64,000 bases of DNA from NCBI RefSeq assembly GCF_015351405.1, contig NZ_JADKMY010000001.1, positions 186,001 to 250,000 on the forward strand, written 5' to 3'. This document shows, piece by piece, positions 15,850 to 24,766 of this stretch. The stretch comes from Corynebacterium suicordis DSM 45110. GTDB taxonomy: Bacteria > Actinomycetota > Actinomycetes > Mycobacteriales > Mycobacteriaceae. Positions within the stretch are counted from its first letter, which is position 1. Each line of letters starts with the position of its first letter. The position numbers and the translations under genes were made by a program. The notes beneath the pieces are model-generated. The model had not been told where the DNA came from, did not search any database, and was given only the letters and a program-made list of their open reading frames with translations.

Positions 15850-18264
15850 GTGGCTAAGTTTCTCTTCAAGTTGGCTCGCTTTTGCTACACCCACGGCAAG
15901 CGGATCATCGCAGTCTGGCTGTTGCTCCTGGTGGGCGTGGGCGCTGCGGCGCTGTCGTTCCAAAAGGGTTTTAACGATATCTTCGAGATCTCGGACATGC
16001 CCTCCACCAAGGCCACCGAGCTGCTGATTGAGAAGTTCCCCGGCACGGAAAACCCCGCTGCCGCTGCCACCGTGAACCTGGTCTTCGAAGCCCCTGAAGG
16101 CCAGCGGCTGGATCAGCCGGAGTACATGCAGGCCATGGACAAGACCGTGGAGTCCATCCGGGACAATGTTCCGGACTTGGGCGCTGACCTGCAGCTGAAC
16201 AACCCCGTGACCATGAACGGCGAGTTGCAGAAGCAGCTCACCAAGCAACTGACCGACCAAGGTCTACCGGAAGTAGCTGCCCAGGCCGATGCCGAAAACC
16301 TACGCACCTTCTCCGAAGACGGTCGCTATGGCACCGCAAGTTTTGATTACGACGTAGACCTCCCCGCCGACGTCACCGATGAGGACCGGCAAGCTGTTTA
16401 TGATGCCATCCAGATCTCCCGCGATGCCGGACTAGAGGTTGAGGTGGGCGGCCCAGGATTCGGCGATCCAATCGCCGTGGAGCCAATCTCCGAGGTCATG
16501 GGCCTGGTAGTTGCCCTGATCATCCTGTTCGTCATGTTCCGCTCCTTCCTCACCGCCAGCTTCCCGCTGGTCACCGCGGTGGTGGGCGTGGGCCTGGGCG
16601 CCCTGATCACGGTGGGTGCCACGGCATTCATCCCGCTGAATTCCATGACCCCCACCCTGGGCATCATGCTGGGCCTGGCGGTGGGCATCGATTACGCCCT
16701 GTTCATCATGGCCCGCTTCCGCGACGAGCTCCGCGAAGGCCGCGACCGCCTCGACGCCATCGGTTTGGCCGTAGGCACCGCCGGTTCCGCAGTGGTTTTC
16801 GCAGGTCTGACCGTGATCATCGCGCTGGTCGGCATGCGCCTGGCCAACATCCCCTTCCTCTCCTACATGGGTTACGCGGCTGCCGCCACGGTCCTGATTT
16901 CCGTGCTGGTGGCGCTCACCTTCCTGCCGGCCATCTTGGGCCTGGCGGGCAAGCGCGTTTTTAAATCCGACGCCAACCTCGGCCACTCCCGCCATGTCGA
17001 AAAGGCCGTGCCGGTCACACCTGAGCGCGAGTCCTGGGGCACCAAATGGGTGAAGATGGTGCAGCGCGCGCCGGGCATTTCCTTCGCCATCGTGGTGGCC
17101 ATCCTCGTTTCCCTGACTCTTCCCGTGATGAACCTGCAGCTGTCTTTGCCTTCGGATAAGACTTCAGTGGTGGAGTCCACCCAGCGCAAGTCCGCGGAGA
17201 TGATCGAAGAGGGCTTCGGCGCGGGTCGCAACGCGCCAATCCTCGTGGTGGTCAATGCCGATGAGGCGGATGAGAATTCCCCGGCTCTGGAGACTTTGGT
17301 TTCCGCCCAAGATGAGGGAGACCGGAAGAAGGCGGCGCAGAGGGCGTCGTTCCTCTACACAGTGGAACGCATGGGGGCCAACGTGGATGTGCGCCATGCA
17401 CAGCTGGCGGGGCAATCCGAGGATGGCAGCGCGGCACAGATTCTGGTGACTCCCGAATGGGGTCCAACGGATCAGCGGACCGTGCAGCTCATCCATGCGT
17501 TGCGCTCGCAGCAGGCGGAGATTGAGGCGGAAACTGGCGTGGAGATGGGCATCACCGGGCTCACTCCGATCCAGCAGGACGTGACGGATTCCCTGTCCAA
17601 GGCCATGCCTATCTATCTGGCGTTGGTGGTGGGCTTGGCGCTGGTGCTGCTGATGATGGTGTTCCGCAGCCTGGCGGTGCCGCTGATCGCGGCTTCCGGA
17701 TTCCTGCTGTCCGTGGGTGCGGCGTTCGGTGTGACCGTGCTGTTCTGGCAGGATGGCCTGTGGGGTCTGTGGGATTCGCCCGGCCCGTTGATCAGCTTCA
17801 TGCCGATCTTCCTGATCGGTGTGACGTTCGGCTTGGCGATGGATTACCAGGTGTTTATCGTCTCGCGCATGCGCGAGCGGTACGTGCAGCAGCGGAACCG
17901 ACTGCGCGATGGCGGCGAGTGGGACAACGAGAACTCGCTGGTGGATGACTCGGTGGTTGGCGGCTTTGGCCTGGGCGCCCGCGTGGTGACCGTGGCCGCG
18001 CTGATCATGATTGGTGTGTTCGCCAGCTTCGTTTTCCAGCCGCTGCCGTTCATTCAGATCTTCGGTTTCGCGCTGGGCGCGGGCGTTTTGTTCGACGCCT
18101 TCTTCATCCGCATGACAGTGGTACCTGCGCTGATGATGATCTTCGGGCGCTTCACCTGGTACATGCCGAAGTGGTTGGATAAGCTGCTACCCACCGTGGA
18201 CGTGGAGGGCGCCGCGCTGGAAAAGGCTTTCGAGTCTGGTGAGCTGGGTTCCAAGAAGCGCTAG
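15850..18264 (+). CDS. MmpL/YdfJ-type RND-superfamily transporter
   Basis: The 804-residue protein (GTG start, GGAAGGA ribosome site) has the MMPL layout: one N-terminal membrane helix, a large extracellular domain, five further helices, then a duplicate of this unit. Helix 4 regions show GLAVGIDYALFI (about residue 272) and GLAMDYQVFI (about residue 655), the paired Asp-Tyr proton-relay motifs of the family. MmpL proteins export lipids such as trehalose monomycolate, or drugs; this one resembles the shorter YdfJ-like branch rather than the long TMM exporter. It follows tRNA-Ser(CGA) with little space and may share its transcript. The 3' end overlaps the convergent tgt stop by 4 nt. Confidence 0.87.
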   Translation: MAKFLFKLARFCYTHGKRIIAVWLLLLVGVGAAALSFQKGFNDIFEISDMPSTKATELLIEKFPGTENPAAAATVNLVFEAPEGQRLDQPEYMQAMDKTVESIRDNVPDLGADLQLNNPVTMNGELQKQLTKQLTDQGLPEVAAQADAENLRTFSEDGRYGTASFDYDVDLPADVTDEDRQAVYDAIQISRDAGLEVEVGGPGFGDPIAVEPISEVMGLVVALIILFVMFRSFLTASFPLVTAVVGVGLGALITVGATAFIPLNSMTPTLGIMLGLAVGIDYALFIMARFRDELREGRDRLDAIGLAVGTAGSAVVFAGLTVIIALVGMRLANIPFLSYMGYAAAATVLISVLVALTFLPAILGLAGKRVFKSDANLGHSRHVEKAVPVTPERESWGTKWVKMVQRAPGISFAIVVAILVSLTLPVMNLQLSLPSDKTSVVESTQRKSAEMIEEGFGAGRNAPILVVVNADEADENSPALETLVSAQDEGDRKKAAQRASFLYTVERMGANVDVRHAQLAGQSEDGSAAQILVTPEWGPTDQRTVQLIHALRSQQAEIEAETGVEMGITGLTPIQQDVTDSLSKAMPIYLALVVGLALVLLMMVFRSLAVPLIAASGFLLSVGAAFGVTVLFWQDGLWGLWDSPGPLISFMPIFLIGVTFGLAMDYQVFIVSRMRERYVQQRNRLRDGGEWDNENSLVDDSVVGGFGLGARVVTVAALIMIGVFASFVFQPLPFIQIFGFALGAGVLFDAFFIRMTVVPALMMIFGRFTWYMPKWLDKLLPTVDVEGAALEKAFESGELGSKKR

Positions 18265-19556
18265 CTGAGCCGCTGCTCCCACTCTGGCCCGTAGTAGCGG
18301 GACATGAATTCCTTGCGGTATTCCACGAAGCGTCCCTCGTTGATGGAGGCGCGTACGTTATCCACCAGCTGGATCATGAAGTGCAGGTTGTGCAGCGTGC
18401 ACAGCGTGCCCGCCAGAAATTCCTTCGCCTTGAGCAGGTGATGGATGTAGGCGCGCGTGTAGTTCTCGCTGGTGTAGCCGCCAACCTCGGCGTCGATAGG
18501 TGTGAAGTCCCGTTTGAACTTCGCGCCCATCAAGTTCATCCGGCCATCCAGGGTGTACACGCCACCGCGGCGGCCCAGACGGGTTGGCGCCACGCAGTCG
18601 AAGGTATCCGCGCCGGAGGCCACGGCCACGAAGATGTCATCGGGTTCGGAAATGCCCAGCATGTGACGTGGTTTGTTATCCGGTAGCTCCTCGGACACCC
18701 AGTTAGTGATGGTGCCCAGGTTGTGTTTCTCCAGCGCACCACCGATGCCAAACCCACCGAACCCGCGCTCGCCACGTGCTTCCGCAGCATCAGAGAGTTC
18801 CACTAGTCCGCGGGCAGCGTGGCGTCGAAGATCTTCATACTGCGCGCCCTGCACCACGCCCCACAAAGACTGCAACGGGCGATGCGAACGGGCCTGGGTC
18901 TGCCGCTCATGTTCCTGCAGGCACCGTTCCGCCCAGCGGAGGGTTCGCTCCACGGATTGTTCCTGGTAGGAGCGGGTATTGGCCAGGGTGGTGAGCTCAT
19001 CGAAGGCGAACATGATGTCCGCGCCCAGCTGGTGCTGGATCTGCATGCTGATCTCCGGGGTGAAGCGGTGCTTGGAACCGTCGATCACGCTGCGGAAGTC
19101 CACGCCCTCCTCATCCACCACGGCCATGCGCTTTTTCTGCTGCGCGATGATGTCCGACTTTTCCTTGCCACTCATGTCCATGGCCAGCACCTTCTTAAAG
19201 CCCTGACCGAGGCTCATCACCTGGAACCCGCCGGAATCCGTATAGGTGGGGCCGTGCCAGTTCTCAAACGTAGCCACGCCGCCGGCCTCATCCACGATGT
19301 CCGAACCCGGCTGCAGGTACAGGTGGTACGCGTTGGAAAGCACCGCCTGCGCGCCGGTGGTGTGGAGCTGCTCCGGGGTCAGCGTCTTCACCGTGGCCTT
19401 GGTGCCCACAGGGATGAAGGCGGGGGTCTGGATATCACCGTGCGGGGTGTGAATCACGCCCGTGCGACCCTGCGGCTCCCGATCCATCGGCCCATCAAGG
19501 GTGTCCGCGAGTCGAGTGTGCAGGTCGAAGGTGATGTCCTGGCGCTGATTATCCAT
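18261..19556 (-). CDS. tgt: tRNA-guanine transglycosylase family protein lacking zinc cysteines
   Basis: The 431-residue protein is a clear Tgt homologue: YTDSGGFQVMSLG with the catalytic Asp107, a FRSVIDGSKHRFTPEIS segment, GGFGIGGALEK, and FDCVAPTRLGRRGG with nucleophile Asp320. Bacterial Tgt inserts preQ1 at G34 of GUN-decoding tRNAs as the first step of queuosine modification. The structural zinc site is abnormal: where the family has CxCxxC this protein has Val358, Gly360 and Ser363 (DAEVGGYTSENY); only the fourth ligand, His389, remains. The fold must be stabilised differently, or the enzyme has changed function. It is divergent from gluQ, another queuosine-related gene, with 47 nt between starts. 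Confidence 0.87.
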   Translation of the reverse strand: MDNQRQDITFDLHTRLADTLDGPMDREPQGRTGVIHTPHGDIQTPAFIPVGTKATVKTLTPEQLHTTGAQAVLSNAYHLYLQPGSDIVDEAGGVATFENWHGPTYTDSGGFQVMSLGQGFKKVLAMDMSGKEKSDIIAQQKKRMAVVDEEGVDFRSVIDGSKHRFTPEISMQIQHQLGADIMFAFDELTTLANTRSYQEQSVERTLRWAERCLQEHERQTQARSHRPLQSLWGVVQGAQYEDLRRHAARGLVELSDAAEARGERGFGGFGIGGALEKHNLGTITNWVSEELPDNKPRHMLGISEPDDIFVAVASGADTFDCVAPTRLGRRGGVYTLDGRMNLMGAKFKRDFTPIDAEVGGYTSENYTRAYIHHLLKAKEFLAGTLCTLHNLHFMIQLVDNVRASINEGRFVEYRKEFMSRYYGPEWEQRLS

Positions 19557-19590
19557 GGGAGTAGACCTTACCGCGCGAAACCGCGAGTTC

Positions 19591-19596
19591 TACACT
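19591..19596 (+). promoter_or_regulatory. putative -10 element, leaderless promoter of gluQ
   Basis: TACACT ends 7 nt before the ATG at 19604. The short GGGG before the ATG is too close to act as a ribosome site. Confidence 0.5.
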
Positions 19597-19603
19597 GGTG
19601 GGG

Positions 19604-20512
19604 ATGAGCACACAAGGATTCGGCCGGTACGCGCCCAGCCCCTCGGGCGACCTGCACTTGGGCAACCTGCGTACCGCCATTCTCGCATGGCTGTTCGCGC
19701 AGCATTCCGGGCGCGGGTTTCGCATGCGCATCGATGACATCGATGCTCAACGGTCCTCTCCCGAGTCCGCCACCCGTCAGTTCGAGGATCTCGCCGCGCT
19801 GGGCATCGCGTGGGATGAGCCGGTTGCCAGCCAGCAGCAGACCCTGCGGTACTACGCCGAAGCCCTCGCTGACCTGCAACAACGCGGCCTAGTTTACGAG
19901 TGCTACTGCTCCCGCAAGGATATCCAAGAGGCCTCCCGCGCCCCGCACGCCATCCCCGGCCGCTATCCGGGTACGTGCCGCGATCTTTCCCCTGCTCAAC
20001 GTGCAAAACGGCAGGCCGAATTGGCTGCGCAGGATCGCGTCCCCGCCTTTCGTCTTCGTGCCGACGCCACCTCTTTCACCGTCCGCGAATCCTTCTCCTC
20101 GGAAGCGGACAACGGCCAATACACAGGCGAGGTGGATGATTTCGTGCTGCGCCGCGGAGGCAACGCGAACCAGGTCAGCCACGCGGATTACGCATACAAC
20201 CTGGCCGTGGTGGTGGATGACCACCTCGCGGGAGTCGACCAAGTGGTGCGCGGGGATGACCTGCTCAGCTCAGCTCCTCGGCAGGCCTACCTGGCCGAGC
20301 TGCTGGGTTACGCACCCGTGGAATACGTGCATGTCCCGCTGGTTCTTGGCCCAGACGGCAAGCGCCTGGCCAAGCGCGATGGCGCCGTGACGCTGCGGGA
20401 AATCGGAGCAGAACGCGCGCTGGAGTGGATCAAGGATTCCGTGAGCCTAAAAAATTTCGCGGACTTCGACCCGCAGAAACTTCCCCGAACCCCAGTGACC
20501 TGGACTCCCTAA
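19604..20512 (+). CDS. gluQ: glutamyl-Q tRNA(Asp) synthetase
   Basis: The 302-residue protein is a GluRS catalytic core without an anticodon-binding domain. It shows the HIGH-type motif [10 protein letters not shown] (12-21), zinc ligands Cys100, Cys102, Tyr121 and Cys125 (CYC ... GRYPGTC) and a KMSKS-type LAKRDGA. GluQRS attaches glutamate to the queuosine base in tRNA-Asp(QUC). Its function depends on queuosine being present, so pairing with tgt is meaningful. I prefer the ATG at 19604 over the GTG two codons earlier because of the -10 box at 19591. The gene converges on a crotonase gene with a 4-nt overlap of stops. Confidence 0.92.
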   Translation: MSTQGFGRYAPSPSGDLHLGNLRTAILAWLFAQHSGRGFRMRIDDIDAQRSSPESATRQFEDLAALGIAWDEPVASQQQTLRYYAEALADLQQRGLVYECYCSRKDIQEASRAPHAIPGRYPGTCRDLSPAQRAKRQAELAAQDRVPAFRLRADATSFTVRESFSSEADNGQYTGEVDDFVLRRGGNANQVSHADYAYNLAVVVDDHLAGVDQVVRGDDLLSSAPRQAYLAELLGYAPVEYVHVPLVLGPDGKRLAKRDGAVTLREIGAERALEWIKDSVSLKNFADFDPQKLPRTPVTWTP

Positions 20513-21339
20513 ACCCCGCGCTTGTTGTACTTCACGGCTTCGCCAACTCCCTTGGCTTTCGCCGCTGCCTTCTGCGCGATCTTCGTGTTCTTCGCACCCA
20601 GCAAACGTGCCTGGCGCAGGCGCTCTTTGAAGAATGTGGCCCGCGGACCCTTGTTCCACGTTTCATCGAACAAGCGCTTGGCATAGGACACGGAATCCGG
20701 CGAGCGGGAGACAATCAACCGGGCCAGATCTTCCGCCGCAGCCAGCGGATCCGCGCTGACCTCGCTGACCAGCCCCAGCTCCGCAGCACGCGTGCCATCG
20801 AGCTGCTCACCGGTCATGGCCAGCCGCTTCGCCACGTCAATCGGCAGCACCTGAGACAGGGACTGAATGCCGGACATATCCGGAATCAACCCCCACTTTG
20901 CCTCCAGAACCGACCACTGGGAATCGGGAGTAGCAAAGCGATAATCCGCCGCCATCGCGATCTGCACGCCACCGCCGAAGCAGTAACCCTCAACAGCAGC
21001 GATAACGGGCACAGGTAGGCGTCGAAGGCACCAAGGTCCCTCTTGGAACAGGTTGGTCCCCCGCCACGGACGCGGTGCGAAAGCCTTCGCGATGTCCATC
21101 GGGTTCTTCATCACCGTGCCGAAATCCAACCCGGCGCTGAAATTTTGCCCCTCACCGTGGATGATTACCGCCCGGATGCTGCGATCCCCGGAGATCTGCT
21201 TGCTCTGGCTCACCAGCGCGCGCAGCATGTCCAACGTCAGTCCGTTGAGCTTGTCTGGCCGATCCAGCTTGAGGTAGACCACATTCGCCAGGTCGCCGGT
21301 ACCGCGCGTGAAGGTCAGATTTCCCGCTTTATTGTTCAT
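20509..21339 (-). CDS. enoyl-CoA hydratase/isomerase (crotonase) family protein
   Basis: The 276-residue protein has the crotonase fold signatures: NFSAGLDFG for the first oxyanion-hole strand, and [21 protein letters not shown] for the second. The hydratase acid Glu144 position is Gln126 here, while Glu146 and Asp154 ([13 protein letters not shown]) sit where dienoyl-CoA isomerases carry their catalytic Glu and Asp. It is therefore more likely an isomerase than a simple hydratase. It would act on acyl-CoA intermediates of fatty-acid or sterol breakdown. No other beta-oxidation gene is close by. The C-terminal 45 residues are basic. Confidence 0.87.
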   Translation of the reverse strand: MNNKAGNLTFTRGTGDLANVVYLKLDRPDKLNGLTLDMLRALVSQSKQISGDRSIRAVIIHGEGQNFSAGLDFGTVMKNPMDIAKAFAPRPWRGTNLFQEGPWCLRRLPVPVIAAVEGYCFGGGVQIAMAADYRFATPDSQWSVLEAKWGLIPDMSGIQSLSQVLPIDVAKRLAMTGEQLDGTRAAELGLVSEVSADPLAAAEDLARLIVSRSPDSVSYAKRLFDETWNKGPRATFFKERLRQARLLGAKNTKIAQKAAAKAKGVGEAVKYNKRGV

Positions 21340-21414
21340 GCCCCCAACCCTAGAAGATCCCCAGCCTTCCCGAGGGTGACCCCGCGAAACTAACTGATTG
21401 TCCTGGGGCTACCG

Positions 21415-21420
21415 TATATT
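21415..21420 (+). promoter_or_regulatory. putative -10 element of the YuiF-like antiporter gene
   Basis: TATATT ends 8 nt before the ATG at 21429, with no ribosome site in between, suggesting a leaderless mRNA. Confidence 0.5.
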
Positions 21421-21428
21421 TTCCATTC

Positions 21429-22778
21429 ATGAATGCTGTGCTCATTGCTGTGCTGGTCATGTTGGTACTCGCCGTTTTGCGAGTTCACGTGGTGCTGGCC
21501 CTATTTATCGGCGCCCTCGTGGGTGGGTTGCTTAGTGGAATCGGGCTCGACGCCACCATGGTCGCCTTCCAGGATGGACTCTCCGGAGGCGCGAAGATCG
21601 CCCTGAGTTACGCGCTGTTGGGTGCCTTCGCCATGGCCGTGGCCAGTTCTGGTTTGCCTACTCTGCTGGCGCGCTGGGTGATGGGCAAGCTGGGTGCGGA
21701 AGATGCCGCGACTGTGGGACGGGCGGAATCACTGACGAAGTGGTTGATGATCGCCGGCATCCTGGCGATGTCCGTGATGAGCCAGAACTTGGTGCCCGTG
21801 CACATCGCGTTTATTCCGCTGATCATCCCGCCGCTGCTGGGCGTGATGAATCGCCTGCACCTGGACCGCCGCGCGGTAGCTTCCGTGATGACGTTCGGCC
21901 TGGTCACCACCTACATGTGGATCCCCGTGGGATTCGGCAATATCTTCCTCAACGAGATCCTGCTGGGCAACATCGAGAAGGCCGGGATGGACACGTCCGG
22001 CGTGGATATCGTGCACGTCATGACCATCCCCGCGCTGGGCATGGTGGTGGGTCTGCTGATCGCGGTGTTCATTACTTATCGCAAGCCGCGTGACTACGAG
22101 AACTTGCCGATCGCCGATGCCACCGAGCCGGAAACTATTTCCCGCTACAAGATCATCGTCGCCCTGGTTGCCGTGGTGGCCACCTTCGTGGTGCAGGTGA
22201 TCATGCAGTCCATCGGGACGGAAGCAGATTCTCTGCTGATCGGTGCGCTCACCGGCCTGGCAATCTTCATGCTCACGGGTGCCGTGAACTGGCGCGAGGC
22301 AGATGATGTCTTCACCTCCGGCATGAAGATGATGGCGCTGATCGGCTTCATCATGATCACCGCGCAGGGTTTCGCCGCCGTGATGTCTGCCACCGGCCAC
22401 GTGGAAACCCTGGTGGATTCTTCCGCCGCGATCTTCGGGCAGAACCAGGCAGCAGCTGCGTTTGCCATGCTCATGGTTGGTTTGATCGTCACCATGGGTA
22501 TCGGCTCATCCTTCTCCACGCTGCCGATCATCGCCACCATTTATGTGCCACTCTGCATGACGATGGGCTTTAGTCCCGCAGCCACGGTTGCCATCATTGG
22601 CGCTGCTGGCGCTCTCGGTGACGCGGGATCCCCGGCGTCGGACTCCACGCTTGGTCCTACCTCCGGCCTCAATGCAGACGGCCAGCATGACCACATCCGC
22701 GACTCCGTCATCCCGACGTTTTTGCACTACAACATTCCGCTTTTGGTATCCGGCTGGATCGCCGCGATGGTGCTCTAG
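21429..22778 (+). CDS. YuiF-type Na+/H+ antiporter family transporter (NhaC/IT superfamily)
   Basis: The 449-residue protein has 11-12 predicted membrane helices. The ends match the COG2056 (YuiF/HI1107) family: VVLALFIGALVGGLLSGIG near the start, SQNLVPVHIAFIPLIIPP in the middle and GDAGSPASDSTLGPTSGL followed by ADGQHDHIRDSVIPTFLHYN near the C-terminus. Family members are annotated as Na+/H+ antiporters or as amino-acid exporters; substrate is not certain. Asp and Ser residues in the last motif probably line the transport site. Two lipoprotein genes follow in the same direction after 39 nt. Confidence 0.85.
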   Translation: MNAVLIAVLVMLVLAVLRVHVVLALFIGALVGGLLSGIGLDATMVAFQDGLSGGAKIALSYALLGAFAMAVASSGLPTLLARWVMGKLGAEDAATVGRAESLTKWLMIAGILAMSVMSQNLVPVHIAFIPLIIPPLLGVMNRLHLDRRAVASVMTFGLVTTYMWIPVGFGNIFLNEILLGNIEKAGMDTSGVDIVHVMTIPALGMVVGLLIAVFITYRKPRDYENLPIADATEPETISRYKIIVALVAVVATFVVQVIMQSIGTEADSLLIGALTGLAIFMLTGAVNWREADDVFTSGMKMMALIGFIMITAQGFAAVMSATGHVETLVDSSAAIFGQNQAAAAFAMLMVGLIVTMGIGSSFSTLPIIATIYVPLCMTMGFSPAATVAIIGAAGALGDAGSPASDSTLGPTSGLNADGQHDHIRDSVIPTFLHYNIPLLVSGWIAAMVL

Positions 22779-22817
22779 GATTATCTTCATGCCTCGAACC
22801 AAAGGACAGCGCACATA

Positions 22818-23444
22818 ATGAAGCGATCACGATTGTTAGCTCTGACGCTCATTCTGCCCACCACGTTGGCACTCACTGCCTGTGGGAATGACATTTCACG
22901 CAACTTGGACGATAGGCGCGAGCAGTACGCGGAATCCTCCATGGAGCAGGTGTTTGGCGGGGATTTCAAGGATTTCTATGTCCAATGCCCGGGTGTGACT
23001 GGTGCGGAAGCCTCCACCGCGATGGACATGGAATCCGATGATATCGAGGAAAATTCCGAGGAAGATCCGAAGTACCAGTACGTCTACCTGCGGGGCAGTG
23101 ATAACGCGCTGGAAGTGAAGTCCGTGAAGCGCGATGACACTGATCTGTGTGGCACGTTCGAATCCTCCAAACCTGAGGCGTTCTCGACTGAATCCACTGA
23201 ATCCACTGATTCCGCCGATGCACCAGCATCTGCAGAAAACCCACCGAAGCAGCCAAAGGCCGAATACGCTGGGTGGTTGAAGGCAGACACTCCTCTGACC
23301 TTCCGCAAACCGGAACGTCACGAGCCGTGGCAGCTGGACACGAAGGTGTTCAACGAGACGGTGAAGGCTGAGCCAAGCCACACTGAGGATGAACAAGCGG
23401 ATGAAACCACAGGTGCAACACCAAGCGAGACTGTCCAACCTTAA
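22818..23444 (+). CDS. hypothetical lipoprotein
   Basis: The 208-residue protein begins with a signal peptide KRSRLLALTLILPTTLALTA and a lipobox ending at Cys22 (LTAC), so it should be lipid-anchored outside the membrane. A folded region up to about residue 110 has two cysteines (VQCPG and DLCGTF) that could pair. The segment from 115 to 145 is low-complexity, with repeated TEST/ESTD units, and the C-terminus is acidic and Glu/Thr-rich. I do not recognise a family. Its end overlaps the next lipoprotein gene by about 50 nt in another frame. Confidence 0.75.
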   Translation: MKRSRLLALTLILPTTLALTACGNDISRNLDDRREQYAESSMEQVFGGDFKDFYVQCPGVTGAEASTAMDMESDDIEENSEEDPKYQYVYLRGSDNALEVKSVKRDDTDLCGTFESSKPEAFSTESTESTDSADAPASAENPPKQPKAEYAGWLKADTPLTFRKPERHEPWQLDTKVFNETVKAEPSHTEDEQADETTGATPSETVQP

Positions 23445-24036
23445 GTGCGTCGCTGCAGCTGCGGCGATTACTTTGACTCTGGCCGGATGCTCTTCGGATT
23501 CGGAATCCGAGCAGGCCGGTGAGCAGACCAGCACCGCCACCGTTTCGGAGACGAGCGGATCTGCGCCGAGCTCGGCGTCGGAAACACAAGGCGCTAAACC
23601 ACAGCCGACGAAGGGCGGGAACGCACCGGCAACCACCTCAAGCAAGGAAACGGTGGCTCCCGGGGGAGGGGGGCAGGGCGGACCTGGGGATTTGGCGGTC
23701 AACCCGAGCCAAGTGGGCGGAACCTGCGGAACCACCAATGAGGGAGATGTGGTGAAGGCGGCTGGAGCTACCTCATGCGCCTTCGCGAAGGTGATTTATG
23801 AGCGTGCACTGGGTGTGACTTACAGCAAGTGGAGCCCCGACCCCACGGTCACATCGATCCTGCGAGCGGAGGTCACCGCTGCAAGCCCGGCTACCGGAGA
23901 TGTTTACACGCTGACCTGCACGGTTGGTTCAGACTGGGGAACCATTAGTTGCAAAAAACCAGACGATTCCACAGTGGGAGTGAATATTTCTAACACTCAC
24001 TCCAAGATCGGGAATCGTCTGGTTCAGGACCAGTAA
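23389..24036 (+). CDS. hypothetical lipoprotein
   Basis: This is a 215-residue protein with a lipobox LAGC at Cys34 after a hydrophobic KCVAAAAAITLTLAG stretch. A Ser/Thr/Gly-rich linker (about 36-105) is followed by a C-terminal domain with four cysteines, GGTCGTTNEGDVV, TSCAFAKVIYE, YTLTCTVGS and ISCKKPDD, which probably form two disulfides. The same kind of small Cys-rich domain recurs in corynebacterial secreted lipoproteins. Start is uncertain between ATG 23389 and ATG 23401; both give a workable signal peptide. It is coupled to the preceding lipoprotein gene by overlap. Confidence 0.75.
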   Translation: MNKRMKPQVQHQARLSNLKCVAAAAAITLTLAGCSSDSESEQAGEQTSTATVSETSGSAPSSASETQGAKPQPTKGGNAPATTSSKETVAPGGGGQGGPGDLAVNPSQVGGTCGTTNEGDVVKAAGATSCAFAKVIYERALGVTYSKWSPDPTVTSILRAEVTAASPATGDVYTLTCTVGSDWGTISCKKPDDSTVGVNISNTHSKIGNRLVQDQ

Positions 24037-24052
24037 CTTTAGTGCTGGTTTC

Positions 24053-24586
24053 TTAGTGCTGACCCTCGGCGAATTCTTCCACCAGCTTGGCGTTGAATGC
24101 GTCGAGATCATCTGGGGTGCGGGAGGAAACTAGGCCGTTGTCCACGTGCACCTCTTCGTCCACCCAGGTGGCGCCTGCATTGGTCAGGTCGGTCTTCAGG
24201 GAAGGGTAAGAGGTCAGGGTGCGACCCTGCAGCACGTTTGCATCGGTGAGGATCCATGCGCCGTGGCAGATAACAGCCAGAGGCTTACCGGCCTCAACGT
24301 GCTTCTTCACGATCTCCACTGCTGCCTCATCCAAGCGCAGCTGGTCAGCGTTGCCGGTGCCGCCGGGCAGGATGATGCCATCGAAATCGGTGCCCTTGGC
24401 AGCCTCGGTGGTGGTATCCACAGAGACCTTGGAGCCGTTCTTGCCCTCGATGTCCTCGGTCGAGGTGGACACGATGCTCACCTGAGCGCCTTCGTTCTTG
24501 GCGGCCTCTACTGGAGAGCTGAGCTCGCTGTCCTCGAAACCATTGGTGGCTAAGACTGCAATGTTCTTGTTTTCTAGCTGTGCCAT
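24053..24586 (-). CDS. DJ-1/PfpI family protein (type 1 glutamine amidotransferase-like)
   Basis: The 177-residue protein has the PfpI/YhbO layout: NGFEDSELSSPVEA with Glu19, GIILPGGTGNADQLR, and the nucleophile elbow VICHGAW with Cys107-His108. Members act as general stress proteins, protein deglycases or chaperones; peptidase activity is debated. A strong AGGAGG ribosome site lies 8 nt upstream of the ATG. It is a single gene that converges on the lipoprotein pair with 16 nt between stops. Confidence 0.9.
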   Translation of the reverse strand: MAQLENKNIAVLATNGFEDSELSSPVEAAKNEGAQVSIVSTSTEDIEGKNGSKVSVDTTTEAAKGTDFDGIILPGGTGNADQLRLDEAAVEIVKKHVEAGKPLAVICHGAWILTDANVLQGRTLTSYPSLKTDLTNAGATWVDEEVHVDNGLVSSRTPDDLDAFNAKLVEEFAEGQH

Positions 24587-24766
24587 GGTTGAGCCTCCTG
24601 TTTAAGAGATGATTGCTTACGTCATCCGAGAGTAGGCCGAACTCGCAGATTTTGCATGGAGCGGAAAGCTGGGTCCGCACACATGGGGCCTTCAGAACGG
24701 GGCAGGAGATATCCTTGAGAGATAACTAGTGGCCACCACCGCAGAGCTGCTGTAACAGGGAGAAAA

